Shown piece by piece: positions 1 through 12,776 of a DNA stretch of 64,000 nucleotides. The DNA is from Meconema thalassinum (lineage: Eukaryota; Arthropoda; Insecta; Orthoptera; Tettigoniidae): contig OX336391.1 in the NCBI GenBank assembly GCA_946902985.2, positions 148,379,545 through 148,443,544 of the forward strand. The letters run 5' to 3'. Numbering within the stretch: the first letter of the stretch is position 1; each line of letters opens with the position of its first letter. The position numbers and the translations under genes were made by a program. A model generated the notes under the pieces. The model worked only from the letters and a program-made list of their open reading frames with translations, was not told the DNA's origin and ran no database searches.

Positions 1-506
1 ATGCGAACACGTCGACTATCCGATTCCACGTTGAATCGCGACTCATCCGAAAACAGAACTGAGCTCCATTCGGCATGCCTCCACCCACGATGCTCCTCCG
101 CCCAGTTTCTGCGATCTCTACGGTGTTGTGGAGTTAACCAGGTACACACCATGGGCCTACGGGCATAGAGGCCACGTACATGAAGTCTGTTACGGATAGT
201 TTGGGTTGATACTCTGTGTCCTGTGTCTGTTAGAAGGGCACTTCTCAGTTGAGTTGCATTCTGCCGTCTATTCCGGCGGGCTGTTAACACGATGTAACGG
301 TCATCCCTTGCTGTTGTTGCCCTTGGGCGACCTTTTCCTACCCTTCTGTGAACAGTAGCTGTTGTTTGAAAACGATTCCACAGCCTTGAGATCACACTTT
401 GAGACACCCCAAGGCCTCGAGCCACAACTTGTTGTGTCTGCCCAGCTTCCATCCGTCCTATGGCCCTCCAAGCCATTGATTCAGGTAAATCATGTTGTGG
501 AGGCAT
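1..506 (-). CDS. Tc1-like transposase, N-terminal 168 residues (partial)
   Basis: This is a cut-and-paste transposase that would bind the element's inverted repeats and excise and insert at TA. The frame is open from an ATG at 506, which has a TGA in frame just upstream, to the window edge without a stop. Residues of about 15-55 form a helix-turn-helix (GLGVSQSVISRLW). A GRPR linker follows (GKGRPR). A second helix-turn-helix comes next (HRVSTQTIRNRLHVRGL), and then the start of the DDE catalytic domain with the first catalytic Asp in LFSDESRF. The rest of the triad lies outside the window. There is no break in the visible part, so the copy may be young. Confidence 0.85.
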   Translation of the reverse strand, partial: MPPQHDLPESMAWRAIGRMEAGQTQQVVARGLGVSQSVISRLWNRFQTTATVHRRVGKGRPRATTARDDRYIVLTARRNRRQNATQLRSALLTDTGHRVSTQTIRNRLHVRGLYARRPMVCTWLTPQHRRDRRNWAEEHRGWRHAEWSSVLFSDESRFNVESDSRRVR

Positions 507-766
507 TGCTGTCCCTAAGTCACGTCATTCACTCACTGACAACGGGAATGGAATGGCTCTGACCTCAGCAACAAACCACCGCCGTGTGACCCTTTGACAG
601 CAACAGTACGCACGGTGCCCTCCGTCATGTGGTGTATGTGCAGGGGTGACGCAAACACATGTTTACTTTCTCTGGGTGTAAAGGAAAGCGATTGCATCTA
701 ATGCGGTACGAAACACATAGCATACATAGCTCAGTTTACAATATCCCCTGATTTTTGTGAGCAGTG
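1..766 (-). mobile_element. Tc1-like DNA transposon, truncated by window edge
   Basis: The element is read on the minus strand. It contains a transposase ORF from 506 to beyond position 1. Its outer end lies at 741-766 and reads, on the minus strand, CACTGCTCACAAAAATCAGG, a typical Tc1-family inverted-repeat end. A TA dinucleotide at 767-768 follows it, as expected for the target site of this superfamily. About 235 bases of non-coding sequence separate the end from the start codon. The other half of the element lies outside the window, so the second inverted repeat cannot be checked. Confidence 0.8.
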
Positions 767-779
767 TATATATCTTTCT

Positions 780-2830
780 TCTGTGGTGTTCAATCTGAAG
801 ATTGGTTTGTAGCAGCTTTCCATGAACTCCGGTCTGTGGCTAGTCTCTTCATGTCCAAGTAATTATCACAACCTTTGTCGTGAATGATTTGTTTTATGTA
901 TCCCAGCCGTGGTCTACCTCTACAGTTCTTTCCTTCCACATTGCCCTCCAGTATTGTGTGCAGAAGACTTTCATGCCTCAAGATATGTCCACTCCAATTG
1001 TCTCTTCGGTGAGTAAGCATATTCCATAAGCATGGCTTCTCTCCAATCCTCTTCAGCGTTTCTTAATTACTGATTTTGTCCACCCATTGAATTTTTAGTG
1101 TTTTCCTGTAGCACCACATTTCAAAGGCTACTATTCGTTTCTTATCAGCCAAGCTAAGAGTCCAGGTTTCACTACCGTACAACAGTACGCTCCACACATA
1201 TATCTTCACAAGACGTTTCCTGAGGCTCATACTAATGTTTTTGCATGTAAAGAGCTTTCCTTTCTTGTTGAATGCTATTTTGGCTTGGTTGATGCGGCTG
1301 ACTATTTCTCTTCTACTTCTTCCATCTGCTGTTATTTTGCTACCAAGGTAAGTGAACTCCTGTACATTTGTCAGCTGTTCTCCATTTAAAGTACAACGAG
1401 GAGGTTCATACTGCCGGCTACAGAGAAGAACTTAGGTTTTCATTTTGTTGATCTTCATGTTATATTTGTTAAAGGTGGATTCCATTTCTGCTAATGCATA
1501 ATTCAGATCATCTTCGTTTTCTGCCAGGACTGCGATATCATCCGCAAAGCGAAGCATGGTAATTCTTTCTCCTTGAATCTTGAGACCTAAAGTCATTGGC
1601 AAATTACCATTTACTTCATCTATTGCTTTTTGGATGTATTCCTTAAAAAGAATTGGTGAGAGCGAACAACCTTGCCGAACTCCTTGTTTAATGTTGGCCT
1701 CTGTTGTGGAATCTCCACATCGTATAACAGCTATCTCATCATACAATTTCCAAATTGCCCTCCTGTCCTTGTACTTGACACCCAGTTCTTTCAACACTAT
1801 GAATAGTCTATTCCACTCAGCCTTATCAAATGCCTTCTCCAGGTCTACGAAAGCAATGGATGTATCAAGATCTTTTCTTAGTCTTCTCTATAATCATTCT
1901 TAAAGCTAGGATTGCTTCTCGAGTCCCTCTACCCTTCCTGAATCCAAATTGATCTTCTGTCGACGCCAACTCTACCTTTCCTTCAATGCGTTTTAAGATA
2001 ATGCTGGTGGGTATTTTAGAAGCATGGGTTACAAGGCTTAATGAGCGATATTGGTCACATCTATTAGCAGATGATTTCTTTGGAATGGGCACTAAGACAC
2101 ATTTCCTAAAGTCCGATGGGATATGTCCCGTGTTATACATTTCACAAATCAGATCAAATAGGGCTTTCTTCTCATTGTCTCCAGTGGCTTTTATCAGCTC
2201 TGCTGGTATATCATCAACCCCGGATGCCTTTCCGTTTTTCAGCCTTTCCATTGCTTGATTAAATTCATCCAGGAGTATTTCATCTCCCTCTTCTTTTTTA
2301 TCTACTAGCTCTTCATTTTCTAGTATTTCACAAGGTGTATGTTTTCCTCCATATACATTCTCAATGTATTCTTTCCATTTTGAGCCAATTTCAGAATCTC
2401 CATACACCAGTTCTCCATCATCTGTCTTCAGTACATTGCTCATAATCCTCTTGTCCCCGAAGAACCTTTTGGCTACTTTAAACGCTGTCTCAAATTTGTG
2501 ATTCTTAACTAGTTCTTCTACTTCCATGCATTGCAATTCCAGAAATTTTTCTCTGGCTGTCTTCGCCTCTCGATTTATTTCGTTTCTCAATTTCCTGTAT
2601 AGTTGTTGTCCTTCTTCAGTCGCAGAGTTCTTAAACTTTCTTATTGTGTCTATCTTCTCAATGATTTCATTAGTTATCCAGGCTTTCTGTTCTGGGCTTT
2701 CGGCTTTCCCACAACATCTGTTGCTGCTGTTAGAACACTTCCCTTCCAAGCATTGCACTTATTCTCCATACTTCCTAAGTCTATTGCTGATATGTCTGCC
2801 AGAAGTTCATCTGTCTTCTTCTTAAAATCT
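780..2830 (-). mobile_element. 5'-truncated non-LTR retrotransposon (LINE)
   Basis: A minus-strand LINE fragment that carries the reverse transcriptase and C-terminal region but no endonuclease domain, so it is 5' truncated at about 2,830 where a different repeat begins. Its 3' end at about 780 abuts the TA target site of the Tc1 element at 767-768. The coding part is broken into several frames. The clade is not certain; the sequence resembles the common arthropod 'endonuclease-reverse transcriptase' LINEs. Confidence 0.8.
790..2825 (-). pseudogene. LINE reverse transcriptase, frameshifted
   Basis: An RT that would copy element RNA at a nicked target. Reading minus from 2,825, the connector region includes NGKASGVDDIPAELIKA. 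Next come RT fingers and palm (EDQFGFRKGRGTREAI), a frameshift near 1,865, then KQGVRQGCSLSPILF and the catalytic FADD motif (MLRFADDIAVLAE, about 1,540-1,580). A thumb-like region (FTYLGSKITADGRSRREI) follows. The C-terminal part ends at 790 after the line's typical GHILRHE segment, with an in-frame stop near 1,065. At least one frameshift and one nonsense codon make it non-functional. Confidence 0.85.
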
Positions 2831-4166
2831 ATAGCAAGGTATATATACAAATGTCACTTTTTTGTGGACACGATAACTACCGCAATTTTGCACCAATCAC
2901 TTTGAATATTTTACATAATATGTATCCCTATAAAATCTCGGTCGAGTTCGTTAATGGGCACAATCGGTCGAAGGGGGTGAAAATGGGGGGCTTTTTTTCG
3001 AAAACGTGAAATATCGCTAATACTCTCTTAATAAGTGAAATATCGAATCCATTCAAAGTTCATACTAGGTTTGGGATAAGGCCCAAAAATTTATGTTTAA
3101 AAAGTTTTTTATATTACCAACCATTGACCAAAGGGGTGGGAAAAAAGTGTTTTTTTCGGGAAACATTAAACATATCTGTCTTAATAGGCACAATATCAAA
3201 ACCGTACAAAATGGACAATATTTCCCTAATAATTACCTAAAACTTTTGTCTGAAAGAATTTTTTATATGACCCACCATTACGCCAAGGGATGAGCAAAAT
3301 GATTTCGGAATTAGAAGAAAATGCCAAGAGCCATCAGAGGTTGCCATGACAACACTACTAAATTGATGAGGGATGAGCCATCTGACGTTGACATGACAAC
3401 GCCACTGCACGAGATCACATTCAGTTTTCCATCTGACTTTGTGGGAAGCGGATTCGGTGACGTAACTGGTAGCATGCTGAACTTCTAAGCCCAAGGTCGC
3501 GGGTTCAAAGCTTGCCGAAGTCGTCGGATTTTCTAAGAACGCTAAAAAACTCAGTATGCTTTCCTTTGGAGGGGAAGTTCCAACGTTCGTTGCGAGTAGC
3601 TGGTTGCGGTGGCATCTAGTAGCCAAGTTCACAGCTAGGTGTCGTTGACGGTATTATTTGGTAGCAAAATTAGGAAATACTACTTGAAATTGACCGTCTG
3701 CGGTCCCTACCTGAATTACAGACAAATACAGCCATCACAATTAACACCGTTTATCGGACAGATTCTACACACACCCAAAGTACACGGGGCTACATGACCG
3801 CATTGTCGCAGCCCCTAAACTGAGGAGCCAACCTAAATCTCTGCGGGAGATAAAATTTTGCGTGAGGAAGTAACAGACCGTTCGATAGTTACATATCAGT
3901 GCCGAAACCTTGCATAAGGACCGTGTGACCACAAGTATAAAAATGGACCCAAAATGATAAAGTTACCGTCCCCATAAGACAATAAAATGTTTAACATATG
4001 CATAAAAAGATGAAATACAAAGTTAATTAAGCTCCATTTATAAAATACTTTCTAGCAATAAATGAGGTCTGATCCTTCTACGAAAACCTGCATATTCTGC
4101 CCATTTTCGCCTATCCCCAAGTTTGCCCGGTAAAATCTACCTCCGCCTTCCGGCGTGCTGAGATGA
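2831..4166 (+). repeat. Composite dispersed repeat, copy 1
   Basis: This stretch is nearly the same as 62,270-63,586 in the same orientation. Landmarks shared in order are GTGGACACGATAACT, AAATCTCGGTCGAGTTCGTT, GAAGGGGGTGAAAATGGGGG, the SINE body, and the end CTCCGCCTTCCGGCGTGC. No protein is recognisable. Copy 2 extends about 140 bases further 5', so copy 1 is cut at its left side by the LINE end at 2,830. The class is unknown; it may be a non-autonomous element. Confidence 0.75.
3425..3832 (+). mobile_element. tRNA-derived SINE inside composite repeat
   Basis: A tRNA-like head (GTAACTGGTAGCATGC region as box A, then GCGGGTTCAAAGC as box B) is followed by a non-tRNA body. A 3' module then contains TACAGCCATCACAATTAACA and a segment ending CCCCTAAACTGAGG. 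The same SINE sits at the same place in copy 2 of the composite repeat (62,870-63,245) and as a solo copy at 61,716-62,124, and on minus at 13,695-14,215. Confidence 0.65.
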
Positions 4167-7100
4167 ATTTTTTAAATTATTAATCACCACCATTATCATA
4201 TTAATCATTATTAACTTGTATTTATTGTATTTCATGAAATTGTTCCATATGTACCATACTGTGCCGGTAAGTAGTGTACCATTTTGTCATCATATGGAAC
4301 ATGTGTTCATATCCCAGCTAGTTCAGGGTCTTTCGAGGCATGGGGCGTTCATCCCACTATACAACCACATGTTCAGGATTTGAGTCTGTCAGGTAACTAC
4401 TCTACTTGAAAGAAACAACAAGCTCCTAAATATATCATTTAATGGTATTATTCATGGCAAAACACAACAAAACACAATAATATCATAATTATTTTCCCAT
4501 AACACAAAAACAAAATTATATGTGAGTCTCTTCTCATAAAGTTTGGCGCTCTTCCGCACCCATATCTATCCCAGATATCCCACCACTGATACTCTTCGAC
4601 ATTGACGAGTGTTCATAGTGTCTTTCACATGGCACAATTTAACATAAATTTGCTTATCACAACACAAATTACAATTGAATAAACATTATGTGCAATTATT
4701 AAAATACTTGTCCGTTTTGAAACGGAACATTTATCTTGAATAACATTGATTTCATTATCTTATTCCTTGCTTAACATGCGTTGCTTTTCCGCGCACATCG
4801 TTTTCCTTTCCCATGGATTTCTAACGCTGAAGTGATAAACCTTCCCCTCCCAAATACACATAGTTATTGAATTTTAGCTTCACCATACAACAATCTTCTG
4901 GGTCTGGTCATGTCATTATTATCATTACAAACGTGTCATATCGTTAAATTATGCTACCCATCTGAGTAAATTAACATAAACTAGGTAATTACTCTTTACA
5001 AAATGCATTTATTTAGTTGGTGCAGTTAAGTTGTCCTCAGACAATAACTTGGCCAAATTTTACCCGCTTACTTTGATCCAAAATTCCATTCCAATGGAAT
5101 GATGCATATAATTCATTTGATACAATAATATCAAGCATATTTCAATTACTTTCAGAGATAACGAGATTCTTCAGTGTACCAGTACAACCTTAAAAGAAAA
5201 AAGAAAAGGGTCGCGGTCAATTGACTCCCCTCGGTGTGAACACACAAAAGAGTCGTCAAGTTCCGCCCTCTTCAAGATGGCTACCCGGTCGGCTGCCCTC
5301 GTCTGCCTTCCTGACAGACATTCTACTAGTAAACAAACCTGGCCATGTGCCCACCCTTGGTGTAGCTCTCTCAGATGAACATGATGGGTCGTGACATTAT
5401 GAAAGGAGTCGATCCAAGTATTTAACACCTACACTTGGGTATTTAATGGGCTCAATTCAGCTCCAAATTAGTATTAATAGCTAGGGATGGATCTCCAATA
5501 GTTTCACCGTTTTTATGGATGTAATCAGTGGCTCTTGGACGCGTACCAGCCGAGTTTCAAACTGTTATCTCGCGCTGAACGGGTAAGAATATATATTAAG
5601 GAAATCAACCTGTTTCCTATTCGAAGAAATTGTCTTACCTCCATGGGTAGATCAATTATTACACTGGTTTACCTAGGGTGTCTCATTGTTTTCCCTTGCA
5701 GCGAAGACTCTGCTAACAGTGGGTTACAGATAGCATCTGCCCCAACTCTGTTGCGAATATACATGTATGCTCTGAGGCGATACCACATCGTTGATTCGAA
5801 TATTGGCCTACTAGATTCACCAACGCGCGAACTATTCTGGATGGTCCCTGCAATTATTTACGCAAATCTCTTGATTCTACGTTATATGCTCGCTGGTAGC
5901 GGCTCAAACAATATTTCTTTTAGATGACTCGATTCATAACGCACTCATGCCCTCCATTCAATTAATTATAAACCAAGGCTTTACGTAGCTCTAAAACATG
6001 TATTAATTTACTGGCACTTACATTAACTACCTTAATGGCTCTCAAACACAACCATGTAGCATTTAACATTATTTAATATTTCAATGGCACTGAAAAACTC
6101 TATCTCGCTATTATATCTCTCTTTCTCACTTTTCATAATAAAACTGTATTCTTTCCTTGGATATGACACAATTTGCACGTTCTGTAGGCATCAATATGCC
6201 GATTTTTACATTTTTTATTGACATCGACCTCAGATTATTCATTATTATTATTATTAGTTAACGTTACCGTTACTTTCATCAACATCTTACGCCTAAATGG
6301 TCGTAAGTTTATCATCCTCAAAGCAATACATTTATTAAAATACGAGGGATGTGAATTCGTATACAAATGACTGCAAATTCTTAGTATTTGAGGGAATGAC
6401 ATTGTTGTATGGTGAGCTCTCAAATCATATTAACATATTTGGATGGTACTCACTTTCATTTTTGCTAGATTTATCCAACACGACAGCAATTCACCCACCA
6501 TTTTTCTTTTCTTCTAAGCCATCATCACACTTTTTACACAGAACATTGAATATGGTTTGCACATGGTAATTACATCTTGTAATACCGGCATTTTACATTT
6601 TGAAACACTATACACTATTTTAACACACAAATTTAGACACTTTTAATCATCACTTTTATCACTAACTATACAGGTAATTTACACACGGAGCCTTGCTGGG
6701 CTTTCCACTATTGCATGACTTCAGAGATGTGACGCTGCAAAATTCTGACAACCGCCTGTCTCCCCCGAAAGTCTACCTCGAGTACGTGTGCTCATCTCCC
6801 GTCTCCTATAACTCCTATCTTCAATCTTGTAGTGTGCTGCTCAATTATATCTCACAAATACTTGAGATGCCTTCCAGGTTCCCGTAATCTGTAGTATCTA
6901 TTGCCATTACATATGATACTTTAAAGATCATAACTTTTCCTGTGAAAAAGTTCATTGTCTTCAAAATAATACTGCAATATATCTACGCTGTAACGATTAC
7001 TAGTCGCGTATACTGCCTGCTTATATGTCTGTCGTATAATGTTTCTAATATTACTGCAGAATTACCTGTACTATGCTGCCTAATGCACCTTTCATTGTTC

Positions 7101-7914
7101 ATACCAAAAGATTCTGTTCATACGACTTGCATAATGCGCGCACTTTACCGTGTGGTTGGACAGCATGTCGTCCCACAAGTTGAGTCAACGAAGAACTGAA
7201 CTCTCTTCTCCTTCCTTCCCCATATAAGAATTTCTGACGAAAAGTAGTCCACTTGCATCTCAGGAGATACTCTCTTCTGAAATATCGCTTTTCCTGACAA
7301 GGTAAAGCGTGATTCGTAGTCGTCTTTTCATGGAGGTTCCAGATCCACTTGCGTGCTGGCAATTCCTTCGTTTAATTAATTAAAATTTCTTTCTTTCCTC
7401 CATGGCGTGGTAACGCTATCTTGGGTGAATCCCCTCTTGCTACGAGACTGACCAATGCCCCTCCGCAGAATGAGTGTGAATATGTTCATAATCACATACA
7501 GGCCTTCATTTAGGTGTGCAAACACTCCTAAATTACCTCTCTTCGAATATAAGTATCTGGGTGTAAGTCTCATCCCATTAGAATGCTTCATTTGGCAGTA
7601 ATTAATTAATTTCTGTAGATGACCATCCCCTCTTCTCTCGTCTGCCTTGTTGAACGGGGGTTTTCATGGTCATTATTCACTGTCTTCTCACTCCACTGTC
7701 GCCAGGAAATAGTTCGCTGGCGTCACGTCTGCTCCTCCCACTTTTAAATTCAATCTATTAGCTGTCAAGTTGGCTCTGTTTCTGTAGTTTTTGCTAGTAT
7801 GTTCATATATTGGCTTGCAGTTTACTCAATATTCCAACTTTTTACTGTCTAAAATTCCCGTTCTGGACATGGAATTAAGCTTTTATTATTATATGCTGTT
7901 ATTATCTCATTGCT
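4167..7914. other. Unassigned AT-rich intergenic DNA
   Basis: No ORF here resembles a protein family I know, and the longest (5,535-5,927, plus, 130 codons) has no recognisable motif. Only short (ATT)n tracts (about 6,239-6,255) and AT-rich palindromes (around 7,370 and 7,600) stand out. Old transposon debris is likely but cannot be named by eye. Confidence 0.5.
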
Positions 7915-8160
7915 CCTTGGGTTCACTGTGGCTGTTCCCCCTCGGAGATCAATGGTTCGATCCTTAGGAAAATCATGGACCTGATCTTTCCTCTATAGAG
8001 ACCCCGATTCGATGCCAGTCAGCCGTGTCCCAGTGGGCACAGTAGGCCTATGGGAGAGGGCCATGAACACCAACTTCGCTACTAGCAAAGACAAAATAAA
8101 TACATTAAAATGAATAAATACACGGGGCTGAATGACCACGATGCATAAGCTTCTAAATAA
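7915..8160 (+). repeat. SINE-like fragment
   Basis: A tRNA box-B-like sequence (ATGGTTCGATCC, about 7,950) starts a region that ends in ACACGGGGCTGAATGACCAC (about 8,122-8,141) and CTTCTAAATAAATGA. This 3' end matches the shared SINE tail module at 45,925-46,015 and 56,250-56,350. The head is too diverged for a firm family call. Confidence 0.4.
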
Positions 8161-8234
8161 ATGACACAACAATTTTTTTTTTTTTATAATTTTTACAGAA
8201 TTCTGTTGGGACGCATTTCTCGGCACACACAATT

Positions 8235-8615
8235 AATAATAATAATATCGTATGGCCTCGGATGCCTGGTGCAAGCTTTGTTAATTGACGCCGAGAGGGT
8301 AGCTTGCATGTCAAATTTCGCTGTTCCTTTGAACGCTATGAAAGTCAAGGAGATTAGATATCTAAACTCCTTGACACTACGGCGCTTTCAAGTAGAGAAT
8401 GGAGGAACTTTGTGTTGGCGGAAAATCCCGAGATTAATTTTGCCATTGAACACGGCCTACTGAATTCAAATGGGTTCTTTAACATGCCAACAACGTATGA
8501 CATGAGTGTCGTGATTTTTGTCGCCTTCAAAAATCACTTACCATGGCCAGGGGCGAACCTGCAATCTTGGGGTTAGTAGTCCGACACTATAACCACTCAC
8601 CCACCGTGGCAAGCT
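8235..8615 (-). mobile_element. tRNA-derived SINE with 11-bp target duplication
   Basis: On the minus strand the element starts AGCTTGCCACGGTGGGTGAG, has a box-B-like GCAGGTTCGCCCCTGGCC, and ends with an (ATT)n tail. The direct repeat CACACACAATT flanks it exactly at 8,224-8,234 and 8,616-8,626. A second copy lies at 58,838-59,245, also on minus. The 381-base body is well conserved between them. Confidence 0.85.
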
Positions 8616-8626
8616 CACACACAATT

Positions 8627-10550
8627 GGGACAATCCCACTCAGAAAGGCCTTACCCAGTGACGGGTGGAAAAGCTCACCTTTTTCAATAATGTCCGACAT
8701 TCACAGTAATATGCTCAATAATCCTAAAATCGAACAATCAGTCAATCTCTTTCTCCCTCAAATAATGCCCGCATTCCTTGAGGAGTTGGGACACTCCCTT
8801 CTTCAGAAATTACCCTGGAGACCTAGATATTCAACCTCTTACTCTGTTGTCAAACTATAGTGAGGAAATTAATATGCAAGTGCCAGTCGACAACTCTCCT
8901 AAACGCAACTAACGATCGCCGGCCGACCCTTGGTTTGGCAGTATTTGGATCTCTTGACCCAGGCATTGTGTGCCTCAAGCATTCCTTTACGAACATAGGC
9001 CTAAAGTTCACTATATCGTGAAGGAAGATGAAACTGCTTGCTGTGATTAGAGATGCTGGTTATGAGGTGATGAGTGAGGGAATAATTTAATAATTGCTAT
9101 CAATTCTGCGATTCTTCCTAGGCTTTACTTTTTAAGTTTTTAACTGCTAAATGCATTCTTGAAATCTTAAAACTTTGATTGGTGCTTTTAAACTTCACAA
9201 TTATTGAAGAACTTGAGAACAAAGCTTGCAGTAGAACAACTTACTTGAAAAAAAAAACCTACTAAGGGATTAAAGTTAAAGCTAGAAGTTGCGAGGGAAA
9301 GGAATGGCTCGAGGTAAGTGAAGGAGGTAAAATGGTGTTGGTTAACGTTCGAGCACAGAAGTACCTGGTAGACAGGTCGCCACGGTTTGCTTTTGAGAAA
9401 CCTAACAGGCTTCGACAAACAGCACAATTCGTCCGCGTGCCAAATTGGTTGGCCCACAACTGTTCGCTGAGCCAGCCTGTGCCAACAGCTCCGGAACCTT
9501 CGGGCAACATCGAGCGCTTCCGCGTATAACCGATCCGTATATGATTATGTGCTCTGCAACTGCTGTTAGTTCCTCAAAGAATTAGACGTGGCAGTATTGA
9601 GCGGGGAGGATTTGTTTTGAGAGTAATTAGGAGTTTGTTCGCAGAAGTGCGGGAACTGAACTGTTGGCTCAAGTAGTGTCACAACTGACGAACTAGGTCT
9701 TACGACTCATTCAAGCATTTCTTTTTTCTAAACTAAAACGCATTTCGATGATAATACAGTAATTAGAGTGGTTATAACAATAAACCACAGACATTCCAAA
9801 CAAAAGCTGTAAATGGATTGCCAAGTTTGGTGGAAGTGAAAATTGACTTCGGTCCATGCTTTTTCCCCTTTAACTGCCATGCTCTTTTGTGTTATTCATA
9901 ACAAGTGGGGACCAACAGTGCTCAAAAATGTCTTACAGTTAGCAGAACTAAGAGTCCTTTTAAAAAGTCCCTGAAACTTCATAACAAGAGGGAAACCCTT
10001 TCTGCATCAATAGATGTTTTCTTGTTCTCCGGTCTGCAACAGATATTGCAAGTTTTGGTTTCTTGGTTAATGTGTTTTATGCATATAATTTTCCTTTATT
10101 CTTTGCCCTAATCAATTCAATAAAATAACTGATGTCACTAGGCCTACATGGAATATCAACCCTTCCCCTTGCTGGTTATGTTAATAGGTGATTTCGCAAA
10201 ATATTTTTGTTGGTCCTTTTTACCTCCGGTTCACAATCACTAGCTTGCACTCATAAGCGACTGTATTGCTTATATCACACCGAGCTGAAATTATGCGTAA
10301 TCTGGGTCGATTTCGTACATGGAAATGCAAGGCCACATATTGCTTTCTGTTCTCAAGAGACAATCGACAGTCTTGAAAGGAAATCTCAAGCGCGTCTCTG
10401 TACTCCCAGAACTTAACCAACGGATGACCAATAGCTCCATTTTCTGTTTAGCTATCTGCACGAGCACCGTAAGCCTATGCACTGAAAATAGCATTTCATG
10501 TATCTGTGGGAAAAGATGAGATATTAATAATAACAATCTTGGCCCCAACT
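8627..10550. other. Unassigned intergenic DNA
   Basis: Nothing is recognisable. A less AT-rich block at 9,330-9,530 is open in one plus frame for 65 codons, but it has no family resemblance and is overlapped by open minus frames. It could be a host exon or old repeat; I cannot tell which. Confidence 0.4.
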
Positions 10551-10554
10551 TCAA

Positions 10555-10975
10555 AGAAGGTGTCTACAGACTTCGGAGCAACTTAGAAATATACACCCAC
10601 TCCAAAAATACATCAAGTGTAATCCGAAAAAGAAGGATAACCTTTTATGGTCGGTCACCTCTTCATATGGCCAGCTGAAAGAATTTCTAAACGTTCCTTA
10701 TCCTACTTCATAAGTCTCAAAACGATTTCTCCTTGACTGGTGAAGACCGATAAGGACCTTTTGAAATATGGAATTTCGCAAATAGACATTCAACTCCGAA
10801 CACCACTCAAACACAAACAGGCTTATCAAGTAGAAGTCACAACTCAACCGAAGCATGTTCATTCTTATACATGGAAGAAAGCACACTCCGAAAGGATAAA
10901 AACCTGTTGGACCCGCAAGAAGTTCAACAGTGGAGACTTTGCGGTCCTTAGTTGCCCTAACAACGAAGAATAATA
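10555..10975 (+). pseudogene. LINE C-terminal fragment (degenerate)
   Basis: Plus-strand frames contain the C-terminal signature of arthropod LINE polyproteins: LRSNLEIYTHSKN, RKRRITFYG, and after shifts a segment around KDLLKYGISQIDIQLRT. Several stops and frame changes separate these pieces. It would be the extreme 3' coding end of an otherwise lost element. The family assignment rests on recalled similarity of these short stretches. Confidence 0.5.
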
Positions 10976-11928
10976 ATAGTTCAACCTGCATTTGAACAAA
11001 TCTTCCCGCAGAGAATTAAGAAACATCATTGTCTCCAAGCTGTGAAGCTAGTCCACTATGAACGCCACTACATAATATAGATGTCACCTGGATTAGCGGG
11101 AGTGTCCGGTATATCTATTCTTTAACATTTAGTTTAAGCAAGATAACAGTTACTCCTTCATATCCCTTATCACTTATCTCCTCCATCTTATGTGACCTCG
11201 TCGGAAGAGGTTAAGGACAACGTAAATGAACACAGAGAAATCTGTTGAGTTATCAGCCCTAAGGCTGTTGGTTGTATATTCAAAAGGCATGTTGATGTTA
11301 CTTGAGGAGAAACATCACAAACTCAAGGCAGTACAAAAAATATTAGCAATATTAGGTAACGTCAGTCCGCCCCTCAGTGAATCAGTACAGCAGTACTGGC
11401 CCTATTAATTGAACCTTTTACAGTATCCAAAGACCCTGAATACAATTACTCAGCACCACTCATACCTCAGTAGCTTCCATACAATCATAGCCAAAAATAA
11501 AGGCCACATTAATGAGATGGTTCTTATTATAAGACGGAAGAATTTCACATACCATATTTCTAGGCAATGGAAAAAGATGGAGATCACTATCTTATCTCCC
11601 TGTCTACATACTGGCCTTCGCTTGCTCGCAATACACCAAACATGTTTCTCCATTGCGTTTCTAGTTTCGAAATGCTATAAATTCCCCGCGGCCCCTGTGT
11701 CAGCCAACCCATAATAGACAAGCCAAAAAAGTTATTATTACATGCAAATTAAGCCAGGCATTGTACATTACAATGGGTATTGTGTCCATAGCGTGGGAGG
11801 GGCGGGGTGGGGGAAGGTGAAACTAATTATGACCTTTACTGTATTATAGAGCGAAATTCAAACACAAAGACGGTCCATTAATGTTTATGAATTTATTTCA
11901 GTGTCATTTAGGGGCTTGGGACTTTGTA

Positions 11929-11978
<50 letters not shown>

Positions 11979-12239
11979 CATATAGGCTACTATATATAAA
12001 ACGCTAAGGTGCTTGTTTCTCAAAACTCAAGCTCTTAAACCAGAGGGAGTTGGAAGGTGCGGTTTGTGCCAAAATCTTCCAAATCGTCTCAATAGCACAG
12101 GAAAAATCTTGCATTTCTTGAAAAGGCAACAGAAATATATGTATTTGTATCAAAAGTGCGTTTAAACAAATAAACGAGACGATAGACCCTACCGGAACTG
12201 TGCCACGTCGAGCGCGCATAACTGGTCTAAACACATGGG
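10976..12239. other. Unassigned intergenic DNA with ATT microsatellite
   Basis: No coding similarity was seen. An (ATT)n run of about 47 bases lies at 11,931-11,977, which may be the tail of a degenerate retroposon. The G-rich tract near 11,800 is unremarkable. Confidence 0.45.
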
Positions 12240-12535
12240 GCGCTCACAAGAGGAGAAGTTTATGGCACGTAAAAGATCCTTCCACAGACTAAACTTGTGT
12301 GGAGCTAAATTTCTAGGTTAGATTTCGTTGGAACGCTCTATCAAAGTTCCAACGTTCACCACTAGGTATCATTGATATCTCGTGGCGAAAGTTGGAACTA
12401 CTTGAAATTGAACGGAACTAGTAGCTCACCCCAGTGGTGTCCGCTTGAAGCAGCTACAGCCTCTGGCGAGCCGAACATGTCCTCGGACACTCCTGGCACT
12501 AAAAGCCATACGATAAATAAATAAATAAATACATT
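12240..12535 (+). repeat. SINE 3' part with (AAAT)n tail
   Basis: The block opens with TTATGGCACGTAAAAGATCC, a phrase also seen in diverged form near 56,890, continues with TTGGAACGCTCTATCAAAGT (also seen near 56,960), and ends in ATACGATAAATAAATAAATA. This looks like a retroposed 3' module with a simple tail. The tRNA-like head is not visible. Confidence 0.45.
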
Positions 12536-12776
12536 TGGCAGGGCATGCGGAAGATACTGTTATCTCGTTATCTGTTGCTCAGAAAGCTGCTTGGAGGGGT
12601 TGTCCAACAAGCAGGCGAAACCAGTTTTGTTCAAGAAGTTTCAAATTAAACTTAATATCAAATGTATATGCTAAAATATGCTGTTGTGTTCAGAATATGC
12701 AATGAATCCAATAAACCCTCAAAATATGCAATTGCATATGCGCATATGCATTATCAAACAATATCGCCCGTAGACA

